A DNA stretch of 19,359 nt, from contig JAYWAC010000032.1 of the NCBI GenBank assembly GCA_043782755.1, forward strand, positions 1 through 19,359, given 5' to 3'. Below, in pieces: positions 7,965 through 15,713 of the stretch. The notes under the pieces were generated by a model. That model was not told the origin of the DNA and did no database searches. It saw only the letters and a program-made list of their open reading frames with translations. Source of the DNA: JADJYF01 sp043782755. Its GTDB lineage: Bacteria; Pseudomonadota; Gammaproteobacteria; Ga0077536. Made by a program: the position numbers and the translations under genes. Each line of letters opens with the position of its first letter. Position 1 is the stretch's first letter.

Positions 7965-9602
7965 TTAAAATTTAAAGCGCAACTCGGCACGGATGCCGGC
8001 CAGGTCTTGTTCGTGTTCGCGTACACCATAGATGGCATCGGTGCGGAAGATCCATTGTTTGGATAGCGGCCGCTGATAGCGCGCACCGAAAGCCACTTGA
8101 TGACCTTTCGCCACGCGGCCCGGCTCATTGTCGCGACCGAAAGGATTCAGACCCGCCACTTCGAACACTATCTGCTGATTGAGGTTGAACAGATATTCGA
8201 CGCCGAGTGCGCCGCCGTAGGTATCGTTGGCGGTGTCGTCGAGCTTGGGAAAGCCGGTCAGACCATCGGTTTCGAAATTGATGCCGGTGTTCTTCAAGAC
8301 ACCGCCGGCGCCGAAATCCCGCGCCAGCGATTGCGGCTTGTGCGAGCCGACGAAGAAGTTGGCGTAGGGCACCAAGGTCAGCGGCTTGCTCGAGATCCAG
8401 GAGTTCTCCATCAGGAACAACCAGCCGTCGGCGGTCTTGGCAAAACCTGGCCCCGGATCTTGACCGAAGTTGTAAATCACGCGCAGGGAATTCGAGACCT
8501 TGCCGAACCAGCGCTTGGTGACGGCCGCTGTAATGTTGTGATAACTGAAGTCGGTGCCGAAGGCATTGCGCGTATCCTCGGTATAACCGTAACCGCCCTC
8601 GATATACATGGCGCGGGTTTCGATGAAGATCGCCGTGCCATAAATATTCGCGCCATGATCATCCTGGACCTTACCCTTGAGCTGCGACTTGGTCGTCACC
8701 CGGTCGGCACCGCCGAAGAAGGTGATGTCCATGTTTGAGATGTCCAGCACACGGCTGTTCATGGCCGGGATGGTGATCGCGCCGCCGAGGATGGCGTCGT
8801 CCATCCAGATGCCGTTCTGCAACACCATCGGCGTCAGGCCGATGGCTATCGGGATGTCGTGCAGGTTGTACTCATCGGTGATGCCAGCGGCGATCTGACC
8901 GAGGTCGCCCTCGAAGAACAAGGACTCGGGGGTCGCGTCGAGCAGTATTTCGTGATCGCCGAACTTGTCGCGTTGATTGCCACCGAATTCGACGCGTGTG
9001 ACGCGCGCGACCTTGGTCCGGTCGAGCGGACGCAGAAAGGCGTGGATACGCTCGGTGGCCGTCAAGCGCAGATCGAGATCGAGATTCAAGCGCGCCGCCA
9101 TATTGGCGGTGTCGACCTTACCGTTGTCGTTATAGGCGGTGCCGAGACGAAAATCGCCATAGGCCAGCAGTTCCGGACGGGCCGGATTCTTGTCGCCGAA
9201 GATGGTGATGCCATTGCCTATCGGGCCCGCCTGGTACATGGGATAACCCCATTCGATGGGCGGACGCGGGCCGGGCACGGCGTGCTTGTTGCCATAGATG
9301 GCAAGCTGCGCGTCGACGTCGTAGGGCTTGTCGGCATAACTCGGATCAGGGCCGAACAATTCGTGAGCCACTTGCGCAGCCTGCGCTGCCGATGACATCT
9401 CCACCGGTTTGCTCTGCGCGCCCGCCTCGCCGTGAACCTTACCGTCAGTCGGTTCCGGTATCGCCGGCAGGCTGGGTCGCACTTGTTCGGCATTGCGTCG
9501 TGGCAGTTCGGCCTGCGCCGCACCGCCGCTCAAGCAAGCGGCCAGCGCCAGCGCCAGCAGATTCACGCGCGAAGGACGGAATGAATATTGGCGCGTGTTC
9601 AT
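7965..9602 (-). CDS. Outer-membrane beta-barrel (porin-like) protein of the cytochrome operon
   Basis: From the ATG at 9602 the protein has 545 residues. This start overlaps the previous stop codon as ATGA, a coupling signal, and places a standard signal peptide at 1-31 (cleavage AQA-EL). A longer in-frame start at 9647 would bury the signal and is rejected. The mature protein is rich in alternating aromatic/hydrophobic strands and Gly/Asn/Asp turns, and ends in ELRFKF with a C-terminal Phe, the mark of BAM-inserted outer-membrane proteins. No heme motif is present. A lipobox-like LAAC at 20-23 in the signal is probably chance. Flanked on both sides by multiheme cytochrome genes, it could be the sheath of a porin-cytochrome conduit like MtrB or PioB, although I see no sequence resemblance to those. 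A channel for a small substrate is the alternative. Confidence 0.78.
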   Translation of the reverse strand: MNTRQYSFRPSRVNLLALALAACLSGGAAQAELPRRNAEQVRPSLPAIPEPTDGKVHGEAGAQSKPVEMSSAAQAAQVAHELFGPDPSYADKPYDVDAQLAIYGNKHAVPGPRPPIEWGYPMYQAGPIGNGITIFGDKNPARPELLAYGDFRLGTAYNDNGKVDTANMAARLNLDLDLRLTATERIHAFLRPLDRTKVARVTRVEFGGNQRDKFGDHEILLDATPESLFFEGDLGQIAAGITDEYNLHDIPIAIGLTPMVLQNGIWMDDAILGGAITIPAMNSRVLDISNMDITFFGGADRVTTKSQLKGKVQDDHGANIYGTAIFIETRAMYIEGGYGYTEDTRNAFGTDFSYHNITAAVTKRWFGKVSNSLRVIYNFGQDPGPGFAKTADGWLFLMENSWISSKPLTLVPYANFFVGSHKPQSLARDFGAGGVLKNTGINFETDGLTGFPKLDDTANDTYGGALGVEYLFNLNQQIVFEVAGLNPFGRDNEPGRVAKGHQVAFGARYQRPLSKQWIFRTDAIYGVREHEQDLAGIRAELRFKF

Positions 9603-11329
9603 TTGACGTCGAACTCCGCCGCCTGCGGATGAATGTCGATCATCCATTCGTTGATCGATTGCTCCATGTCCGAGGTCGCGCCGACAAACTTCATGAAATA
9701 AATCGGCTCGGCACGACTGCGCATGCGCGACTGAATCTTGTACTTGCCGGGTTTGCTGAAAGCCGAGGCTGGAATCGTGTAGTGCACATCACGCGCGGCC
9801 AGCGGCGGCAGACTGCGGCCTTCCATGCGAATGAAGGGCGGATGATTGAGGACCGTGGTCGGCACACCCGGCGGGCGGATGTGCGGCAACTGATCGAAAT
9901 CGAAATTGATGGGCAGATACATCTCCCTGTCCGTGCCCTTGACGTTGGTGGTCAGGAACTTGGTCTGCAGGTTGAACAGCTGTTTGTCGAAGGCCACCTT
10001 GCCGGACGCCACTTCCAGTGAATGGATGTCGGCCATGTCACCATTGCCGTCGACATAGCCCGATTCCCACACACGCTGACCAGCGGGATCGATGACCGCG
10101 ACGTTGAACCACAGCTCGGGCTGCGCACCCAGCGAACCGGACGGCAGGTTGTGGCCGCGATCGACATTCGTAATGGTGTAATGCAGCTTGAGTTTGTCGC
10201 CGCTCTTGATGTCGCTATCGAAAAAGGGCCCGTCGATCTTCATGGAGTTCTCCATGATCTCGATGCGCGAGCGCTTCTTATCGTTCAGCAGTTTCTCGTT
10301 CAGCGAGATCACGTAGCGCGCTTCTTCGCGATCAGTGCGCTTGCTCCATTCCGCCGGGAATTCGGCTTTGATCTGGCCTTTCTCAACCTGATCTTCCCAG
10401 GTCGGATCACCCCACGGCGAGCGGTAATCGAACTTCAACCAGTCCTTGATCGACCAGCGTTGCGCGCGCGGATTGAAGGGAAAGATGCCGGGATGGGCAA
10501 TCGGATAGCCCGGACCGAACATCATGTGATTGGAATGTCTCTGCTTGGGGTCGCCAACGGTCTGACCGTTGACCATCGCTATCGGCCAGCTGTCGAAACC
10601 CGCATCGGCCTCGCCGGGTGTCTTGCCCATGTGGCATTGCTGGCAGGTGATGCCCTCTTTGGCCGCCGGTGCACCGCGATACTGTTCCCACACCACTTCG
10701 AGTTTGATGCCGGGATGGACCGCCACCTGGTGGCAGGACACGCAGAATTCGCTCTTGGAAATCTGATCGAACTTGATAGGCGCGCCGTGGATCGGCGTGC
10801 CAGGCTGGCCGGGCGCGGTCGACACACCATACTCCGCCGCCTTAGCGGCGACTTCGCCATAGCTCTTGCCCGCGCCGCTGTTATAGATCGGCTGATTGAT
10901 GTCCCCCGGTTCGATGTGACGTTCGCCGTTGACCTTGCCGAACTGCGTCGAGACGCGATGACAAGTGACGCAGGTGATGCCTTCGCGAGAAATCGCCGAG
11001 CGCTCCCACAGCGGTGCTTCGCGGGCTTCGCCCATCTGCGTCGCGATCTGTTGATGGCAGCGCACGCAGAACGTGCCGATGGTGCCGGACGAGAGGTCGC
11101 TGATGGCCTGCTCGAACTTGTGGAACATGGGAGAAATGGACGCGTAGGCGTGATTCGAGACCGCCCACTCCCAGAACACCTTGGGATGACAACCGGCGCA
11201 CTGCGTGGCCGAAGGATATTGCGACTCGGCGAAAATCGCCGCGTGGGGATCGTCGGCTGCCGTGGCCTGTGCCGCCAGCACCAGCCACAAACAACATCCC
11301 GCTGCCCAAGTGTAAATTCGACCGCGCAA
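9599..11329 (-). CDS. Pentaheme cytochrome c with C-terminal beta-rich domain
   Basis: The protein has 576 residues. A signal peptide spans about 1-24 (cleavage ATA-AD). Five CXXCH motifs (44-48, 88-92, 120-124, 196-200 and 229-233) lie in the N-terminal half, with many extra His residues as possible axial ligands (H60, H70, H181, H205, H265, H268 and H279). Residues about 335-570 contain no heme motifs and look like a beta-sandwich (KSGDKLKLHYTITNVDRGH, then alternating strands). The arrangement recalls pentaheme or c554-type cytochromes with an added domain. It is the first gene of the operon. The start is TTG, with AGAGG about 9 nt upstream and an in-frame stop shortly before, so no ATG start is possible. 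Its job may be exchange with an outside partner or a catalytic reaction. The C-terminal domain is the best place to look for substrate or partner binding. Confidence 0.85.
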   Translation of the reverse strand: MRGRIYTWAAGCCLWLVLAAQATAADDPHAAIFAESQYPSATQCAGCHPKVFWEWAVSNHAYASISPMFHKFEQAISDLSSGTIGTFCVRCHQQIATQMGEAREAPLWERSAISREGITCVTCHRVSTQFGKVNGERHIEPGDINQPIYNSGAGKSYGEVAAKAAEYGVSTAPGQPGTPIHGAPIKFDQISKSEFCVSCHQVAVHPGIKLEVVWEQYRGAPAAKEGITCQQCHMGKTPGEADAGFDSWPIAMVNGQTVGDPKQRHSNHMMFGPGYPIAHPGIFPFNPRAQRWSIKDWLKFDYRSPWGDPTWEDQVEKGQIKAEFPAEWSKRTDREEARYVISLNEKLLNDKKRSRIEIMENSMKIDGPFFDSDIKSGDKLKLHYTITNVDRGHNLPSGSLGAQPELWFNVAVIDPAGQRVWESGYVDGNGDMADIHSLEVASGKVAFDKQLFNLQTKFLTTNVKGTDREMYLPINFDFDQLPHIRPPGVPTTVLNHPPFIRMEGRSLPPLAARDVHYTIPASAFSKPGKYKIQSRMRSRAEPIYFMKFVGATSDMEQSINEWMIDIHPQAAEFDVK

Positions 11330-11627
11330 CCCTATGCACCCTCTTCACGGTTCCGAGCGATTCGGCATTCTTCCCTGCCAACGCCCCCCAAGGCGTCGGC
11401 CTGCCGTGACTCACTCGCGAGAATCCCAATTAACCATCGGGACTTGGAGACCAAAGCTTAAGTGATTAGATCAGTTTCATCCAGTCCGAAAAACGGTAAC
11501 GGCGCGCGTCTAGGGGATCTGTAACAGGAACCAGCGCACTGTGCGCCGCCTGAGGCAGCATGAGCGCGAATTCAAGGACAGGCAACTCGTCGTGGGTGGT
11601 GACGTTCACCGCTCATGTGATACGGAC
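11330..11627 (-). promoter_or_regulatory. Intergenic leader of the cytochrome operon
   Basis: This 298-nt gap separates the malate synthase stop from the first cytochrome gene. It must hold the operon promoter unless transcription reads through. No convincing sigma-70 -35/-10 pair was found. Visible structure includes an inverted repeat at 11377-11400 (8 paired positions with one mismatch, 5-6 nt loop), about 50-70 nt before the TTG start. There is also a tight palindrome GCGCAC-T-GTGCGC at 11534-11546, nearer malate synthase. The second may end malate synthase transcription, but it has no good T-run. No coding sequence is credible here. Confidence 0.4.
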
Positions 11628-13880
11628 TCAGTTGACCGCATCCCCCGCGACAGCCGCCGCTTTCAATTCGCGACGACGGCGATGCAGGACCGGCTCGGTG
11701 TAGCCATTGGGCTGATGCACGCCGCCGAACACCAGTTCGCAGGCGGCCTGAAAAGCCACCGACTCATCGAAGTTGGCCGACATCGGTTTGTAGCCCGGCT
11801 CACCGGCGTTCTGCCTGTCGACCACCACGGCCATGCGCTTGAAAGTCTCCAACACATGGCGACGGCGCACGTAATCATGACGCAGCCAGTTGGCGATGTG
11901 TTGGCTGGAGATACGCAACGTCGCGCGATCTTCCATGAGGCCGACGTCATGGATGTCGGGCACTTTGGAGCAACCGATACCCAGATCAATCCAGCGCACC
12001 ACGTAGCCGAGGATGCCCTGGCAATTGTTGTCGAGTTCGGCCTGCACCTGCTCGCGGGTCAGCGGTGTATCGCCGAGCAGCGGGATGGTCAGGATGTCGT
12101 CCAGGCTGGCGCGCGGACGCTGCTTCAATTCATTCTGCACGGCCCATACGTTGGTCCGATGATAATGCATGGCATGCAGGGTGGCGGCAGTCGGCGACGG
12201 CACCCAGGCGGTGCTGGCGCCGGCCTTGAGATGGGCGTCTTTGGTCGCGACCATTTCCTTCATGAGATCGGGCTTGGCCCACATGCCCTTGCCGATCTGG
12301 GCCTTGCCCTGCAGACCACAGGCCAGACCACTATCGACGTTCCAGTTCTCATAGGCCTTGATCCAGGTCTCCTGCTTCATCGCTTCCTTGCGTACCATCA
12401 CACCCGCTTCCATGGAGGTGTGAATCTCATCGCCAGTGCGATCCAGGAAGCCGGTGTTGATAAAGAAGATGCGATCCTTGGCGGCGCGTATGCACTCCTT
12501 GAGATTGACGGTGGTGCGGCGCTCTTCGTCCATGATGCCAATTTTGAGCGTGTAGCGGGCCAGGCCGAGTTTGTCCTCGACGCGGTCGAACACTTCACAA
12601 GCAAACGCTACTTCTTCCGGGCCGTGCATCTTGGGTTTGACGATGTACATCGAACCGGCGCGGGAATTGCGCAAGCTGCCGAGACCACGCAGGTCATAGA
12701 GCGCGATGGTGCCGGTGACGACCGCGTCGAGGATGCCTTCCGGCACTTCCTCGCCCTTCAACAGCACCGCCTCGTTAGTCATGAGGTGGCCAACATTGCG
12801 CACCAGCAACAGCGCGCGGCCGTGCAAGGTGAGGGGCTGACCCTTGGGATCGAGGAACCGCAGATCGGGGGCCAGGGTGCGGGTCACCTGCTTGCCGCCC
12901 TTTGCGAAAGTGTCGGTCAAGCTGCCGTTCATGAGGCCCAGCCAATTGCGGTAGACCTCGGCCTTGTCGGCACCGTCGGCGGCGGCCACCGAGTCCTCGC
13001 AGTCCTGAATGGTGGTGACGGCGGACTCCAACACCAGGTCCTTGATATGCGCGGCATCGGTCACGCCGATCGGATGTTCGGCGTCTACCTGAATGATGAT
13101 GTGAAGATCGTTGTTCCGCAGCAGCACCTCAAACGGCGCATCGACCGCGCCGTTGTAGCCGGCAAATTTCTCGGGGTTCGCCAGTCCGACGGTCTCGCCG
13201 TTACCCATCACCACCGCCAACTGAGCGTCGACCACCTTATAAGCCTTGGCATGGGCGTGCGAGCCGCTCGCCAGCGGCGCGGCCTCGTCGAGCAGGGCGC
13301 GGGCGTAAGCGATGACCTTGGCGCCGCGCACCGGGTTATAGCCGCCAGCGCGCTGCGCGCCATCGGTCTCGGCGATAACGTCCGAGCCGTACAGGGCGTC
13401 GTAGAGCGAACCCCAGCGCGCATTGGTGGCGTTCAGCGCATAGCGGGCGTTCTTGACCGGCACCACCAGCTGCGGGCCGGCCATGGTCGCGATCTCGGCA
13501 TCGATATTAGTCGGATTGACGGCAAAATCCGGCCCCTCAGGCAAGAGATAACCGATCTTCTCCAGGAATTTCTTGTACTGCGCGTGATCGTGGGGGGCGT
13601 CGCAACGGGACTGGTGCCAGGTGTCGATCGAGGCCTGCAGCTTGTAGCGCTTCAGGAGCAGGATGTTGTTCTTGGGCGCGAGTTCGGTGATGACATCCTC
13701 GAGCATCGCCCAGAAGGTGGCGGGCTCGAGCGCCAAGCCCGGCAGCACCTCATTGATCATGAGGTCGAAGAGCGGCGTGGCAATTTCCATGCGGCCGTTG
13801 TTGACCGGAGTATGGGTGGCGAGGGCCGTGGGCGCGGCGGCCGCGCGCTGGCTTACGGTATTGATACTGGCAGCGGTCAT
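11628..13880 (-). CDS. glcB: Malate synthase G
   Basis: This enzyme condenses glyoxylate and acetyl-CoA to malate in the cytoplasm (glyoxylate cycle or glycolate use). The 750-residue protein resembles the E. coli enzyme (about 723 residues) along its whole length. Conserved blocks include NARWGSLYDALYGSD, IRNVGHLMT-type, IVKPKMHGP, GIMDEERRT, NTGFLDRTGDE, GIGCSKVPDIH and EDRATLRISSQHIANWLRH. By comparison with E. coli, the catalytic and Mg-binding residues are R361, E452, D480 and the general base D642, all present. I chose the ATG at 13880 because it adds only about 30 residues to the E. coli N-terminus. The open frame runs back to 14090 with low-quality sequence, and no strong ribosome site was seen. 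No isocitrate lyase gene is nearby. It is on the same strand as the cytochrome operon but 298 nt away, so probably separate. Confidence 0.96.
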   Translation of the reverse strand: MTAASINTVSQRAAAAPTALATHTPVNNGRMEIATPLFDLMINEVLPGLALEPATFWAMLEDVITELAPKNNILLLKRYKLQASIDTWHQSRCDAPHDHAQYKKFLEKIGYLLPEGPDFAVNPTNIDAEIATMAGPQLVVPVKNARYALNATNARWGSLYDALYGSDVIAETDGAQRAGGYNPVRGAKVIAYARALLDEAAPLASGSHAHAKAYKVVDAQLAVVMGNGETVGLANPEKFAGYNGAVDAPFEVLLRNNDLHIIIQVDAEHPIGVTDAAHIKDLVLESAVTTIQDCEDSVAAADGADKAEVYRNWLGLMNGSLTDTFAKGGKQVTRTLAPDLRFLDPKGQPLTLHGRALLLVRNVGHLMTNEAVLLKGEEVPEGILDAVVTGTIALYDLRGLGSLRNSRAGSMYIVKPKMHGPEEVAFACEVFDRVEDKLGLARYTLKIGIMDEERRTTVNLKECIRAAKDRIFFINTGFLDRTGDEIHTSMEAGVMVRKEAMKQETWIKAYENWNVDSGLACGLQGKAQIGKGMWAKPDLMKEMVATKDAHLKAGASTAWVPSPTAATLHAMHYHRTNVWAVQNELKQRPRASLDDILTIPLLGDTPLTREQVQAELDNNCQGILGYVVRWIDLGIGCSKVPDIHDVGLMEDRATLRISSQHIANWLRHDYVRRRHVLETFKRMAVVVDRQNAGEPGYKPMSANFDESVAFQAACELVFGGVHQPNGYTEPVLHRRRRELKAAAVAGDAVN

Positions 13881-14125
13881 GGCGATATTCGTCGTGTTAC
13901 GAGGGAGCGCAAAGGATACCCGGACTCGCTGTTCTTTGCCTCTTGGGGCGGGCTCGAATTTGCCCGAGTTTTGACTTTCGAAGGTAAGCCACTCTCTTGC
14001 GGTACGGCGCTCCAGACGCGACGCGCCGCCTGAGTGACGAAGTGCTTCCCACGAACGCCGGACCCCTCGCGGCTTTTTGTAATCGGGCACATCGTGATCT
14101 GACTCAAGAAGCGGTCATATGATTA

Positions 14126-14140
14126 TGGTGCAGTGCACCA
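14126..14140. promoter_or_regulatory. Perfect 15-nt palindrome, probable operator
   Basis: TGGTGCA-G-TGCACCA has 7-bp arms around a single central base. It ends 9 nt before the -10 box, so it occupies the -35 region of the cytochrome-porin promoter. No good -35 hexamer is present there. This placement suits a dimeric regulator, either an activator replacing the -35 contact or a repressor. The regulator is unknown. Confidence 0.55.
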
Positions 14141-14149
14141 AGACGAACA

Positions 14150-14155
14150 TATAAT
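14150..14155 (+). promoter_or_regulatory. Consensus -10 box of the cytochrome-porin gene
   Basis: TATAAT matches the sigma-70 -10 consensus exactly and lies 82 nt before the ATG of the gene. It would give a transcript start near 14162 and a leader of about 75 nt. The -35 region is poor (GGTGCA at 17-nt spacing), which suggests dependence on a regulator. Confidence 0.55.
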
Positions 14156-14198
14156 TCGTGGGCGCGCCTTCAGAGTCCGCCGGCGCAAATGCTAACCA

Positions 14199-14216
14199 AA
14201 TCAGAATCGTCTGATT
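14199..14216 (+). promoter_or_regulatory. 5' leader hairpin and ribosome site of the cytochrome-porin
   Basis: AATCAGA (14199-14205) and TCTGATT (14210-14216) form a perfect 7-bp hairpin with loop ATCG, inside the predicted leader. It stops 9 nt before the ribosome site AAGGA at 14226-14230, which is 7 nt from the ATG. It could be an operator in DNA or a leader RNA stem that affects translation or stability. Confidence 0.4.
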
Positions 14217-14237
14217 CCATACTCGAAGGACATAATT

Positions 14238-15614
14238 ATGTCGAAATTCCTCAAGCCAGCTATGGGCTTTGCGATGGCCGGTGCCTCACTATTGCTGGCA
14301 CTCACGCCGTGGAAGTCTGCACAAGCGGTGCCGAGCTTCGCCGAACAGACCGGGCTTGCCTGCAACATCTGTCATACCCAAAGCTTTGGTCCCAACCTCA
14401 CCTCCTATGGACGTGAGTTCAAACTGCGCGGCTACGTCGACGGCACTGGCTCGCATCCGCTCAAAGCGCCGCTATCAGCTATGGCCACTGGCTCCTTTAC
14501 GCACACTGACCGGGGTATCACTGATGGCCCGGCCCCGGGTTACGGCGACCAGAACAATTTCACTTTTGACCAAGGGTCGATCTTCCTGGCCGGCCGCTTG
14601 GCACCCAAGATCGGTATCTTCAGCCAAGTCACCTATGACGGCGTCGCAGACTCCGTGGCGCTCGACGAGACCGACATCCGCTATGCAGACGCCGCCAACA
14701 TCCAGGGCGTGGAACTGGAATACGGCGTGACGCTGAACAATGACCCGACCACGCAGGACGTTTGGAATACCACGCCATCGTGGGGCTATCCCGCGACTGC
14801 CTCTCCGCTGGCTCCAACGCCTGGCGCGACGGCCCTGATTGATGGCGGCCTGGCTGGCCAGGTTGCTGGCGCCACGGCCTATGCCTTCATCAACGGCATG
14901 TTATACGTCGAAGCGGGCGGCTATCGTCGCTTCAGCAAAGATGCGCAGAACGCGCTCGGCACCTTCGATTCGGGAGAGAATGAACTGCGTGGCACCGCGC
15001 CCTACTGGCGTATCACCCTGCAGAACACCGATGCGGGTTGGAACGGTCACTACGTCGCGCTCGGCACTTTCGGTATGCATGCCGACGTGCGCCCGGGCCG
15101 CGCAATCGGCGTCGGCACCGACACCATGACCGACATCGGTAGCGACATCTCCTACCAGTACCTGAGCAATCCGAACCATATCTTCGAAGCCAAGGCGACC
15201 TATATCTACGAGGATGCGAAACTGCATGCCACCGGTCTCGGCGGCGGCGCCAGCAACGCCAGCGATCGTCTGAATACATTCCGCATTAATGGCAGCTACA
15301 CCTACGATCAGATACTGACCTTGACGCTCGCTTATACCGGCATCTGGGGTACCACAGACGTGCTGCGCTATGTGGCCTCACCGATAGACGGGAGCCGCAC
15401 TGGCAGCCCGGATAGCAACTCCTACGCGGTTGATCTCGCCTGGGTACCTTTCGGCAAGAGCGGCAGCTATCTCGCGCCTTACTACAACGTGCGCGTCGAC
15501 TTGATGTACACCGGCTACACCAAGTTCAACGGCGCGAGCAGCAATTACGACGGCAATGGTCGCGACGCCAGCGACAACAACACCCTGCTGTTGAATTTGT
15601 GGTTCTTCATGTAG
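14238..15614 (+). CDS. Monoheme cytochrome c fused to an outer-membrane beta-barrel (Cyc2-like)
   Basis: The protein has 458 residues. A signal peptide covers 1-30 (AQA-VP). One CXXCH (CNICH, 42-46) follows within SFAEQTGLACNICHTQSFGP and then YGREFKLRGY. This block is the hallmark N-terminus of the Cyc2 superfamily, in which a small heme domain is joined to an outer-membrane porin. The rest is a barrel-like series of strands with Gly/Asn/Asp-rich turns, ending LLLNLWFFM. Cyc2 of Fe(II) oxidisers takes electrons from outside the cell, but many relatives have no proven substrate, so iron oxidation is only a hypothesis. The ATG follows AAGGA by 7 nt. It has its own promoter and lies divergent from malate synthase, 2.9 kb from the start of the porin-cytochrome operon. 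Residues differ from classical Cyc2 in having four residues between CH and GPN instead of a short FP motif. Confidence 0.8.
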   Translation: MSKFLKPAMGFAMAGASLLLALTPWKSAQAVPSFAEQTGLACNICHTQSFGPNLTSYGREFKLRGYVDGTGSHPLKAPLSAMATGSFTHTDRGITDGPAPGYGDQNNFTFDQGSIFLAGRLAPKIGIFSQVTYDGVADSVALDETDIRYADAANIQGVELEYGVTLNNDPTTQDVWNTTPSWGYPATASPLAPTPGATALIDGGLAGQVAGATAYAFINGMLYVEAGGYRRFSKDAQNALGTFDSGENELRGTAPYWRITLQNTDAGWNGHYVALGTFGMHADVRPGRAIGVGTDTMTDIGSDISYQYLSNPNHIFEAKATYIYEDAKLHATGLGGGASNASDRLNTFRINGSYTYDQILTLTLAYTGIWGTTDVLRYVASPIDGSRTGSPDSNSYAVDLAWVPFGKSGSYLAPYYNVRVDLMYTGYTKFNGASSNYDGNGRDASDNNTLLLNLWFFM

Positions 15615-15625
15615 GACTGGTGTTT

Positions 15626-15652
15626 CCTCACCCCGTGGCAAGCGCGGTGAGG
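15626..15652. terminator. Hairpin between convergent genes
   Basis: CCTCACC (15626-15632) pairs with GGTGAGG (15646-15652) in a 7-bp stem, followed on the plus strand by GTTTC. It sits 12 nt after the cytochrome-porin stop codon. The T-run is short, so termination is likely but not certain. Confidence 0.5.
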
Positions 15653-15677
15653 GTTTCGAACAGTTGCGCGATCTACA

Positions 15678-15697
15678 GGCTGTCCAGCGCGACAGCC
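15678..15697. terminator. Second hairpin between convergent genes
   Basis: GGCTGTC (15678-15684) and GACAGCC (15691-15697) form a 7-bp stem with a 6-nt loop. It lies 17 nt beyond the stop of the minus-strand diguanylate cyclase gene. There is no T-run on either strand. It may help end the minus-strand transcript. Confidence 0.35.
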
Positions 15698-15713
15698 CCA
15701 GGCACCGCGCGCT

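Larger units (their letters stand above)
13881..14237. promoter_or_regulatory. Divergent intergenic region between malate synthase and the fused cytochrome-porin
   Basis: This 357-nt region separates two divergent genes and should hold both promoters. The right part (14126-14230) contains the signals described separately for the cytochrome-porin. The left part has a 5-bp hairpin (13949-13953 with 13962-13966) followed on the plus strand by AGTTTT. It may be a minor attenuator, but no gene ends there. No clear promoter for malate synthase was found. Open frames crossing the region are not convincing genes. Confidence 0.5.

Noticed and set aside
6373..7968. Plus-strand open frame of 531 codons opposite the c554-like genes
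   Set aside because: It spans two real genes and their junction, has no recognisable motif, and its composition is typical of an antisense frame.
10022..11461. Plus-strand open frame of 479 codons opposite the first cytochrome gene
   Set aside because: It has no recognised motif, while the minus strand carries five heme motifs and a signal peptide.
11541..14033. Plus-strand open frame of 830 codons opposite malate synthase
   Set aside because: It is the antisense of a highly conserved enzyme; its Gly/Val/His-rich translation matches no family I know.
13881..14090. N-terminal extension of malate synthase to 14090
   Set aside because: The extra 70 residues are Arg-rich, have no counterpart in the E. 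coli enzyme, and would start in the intergenic region.
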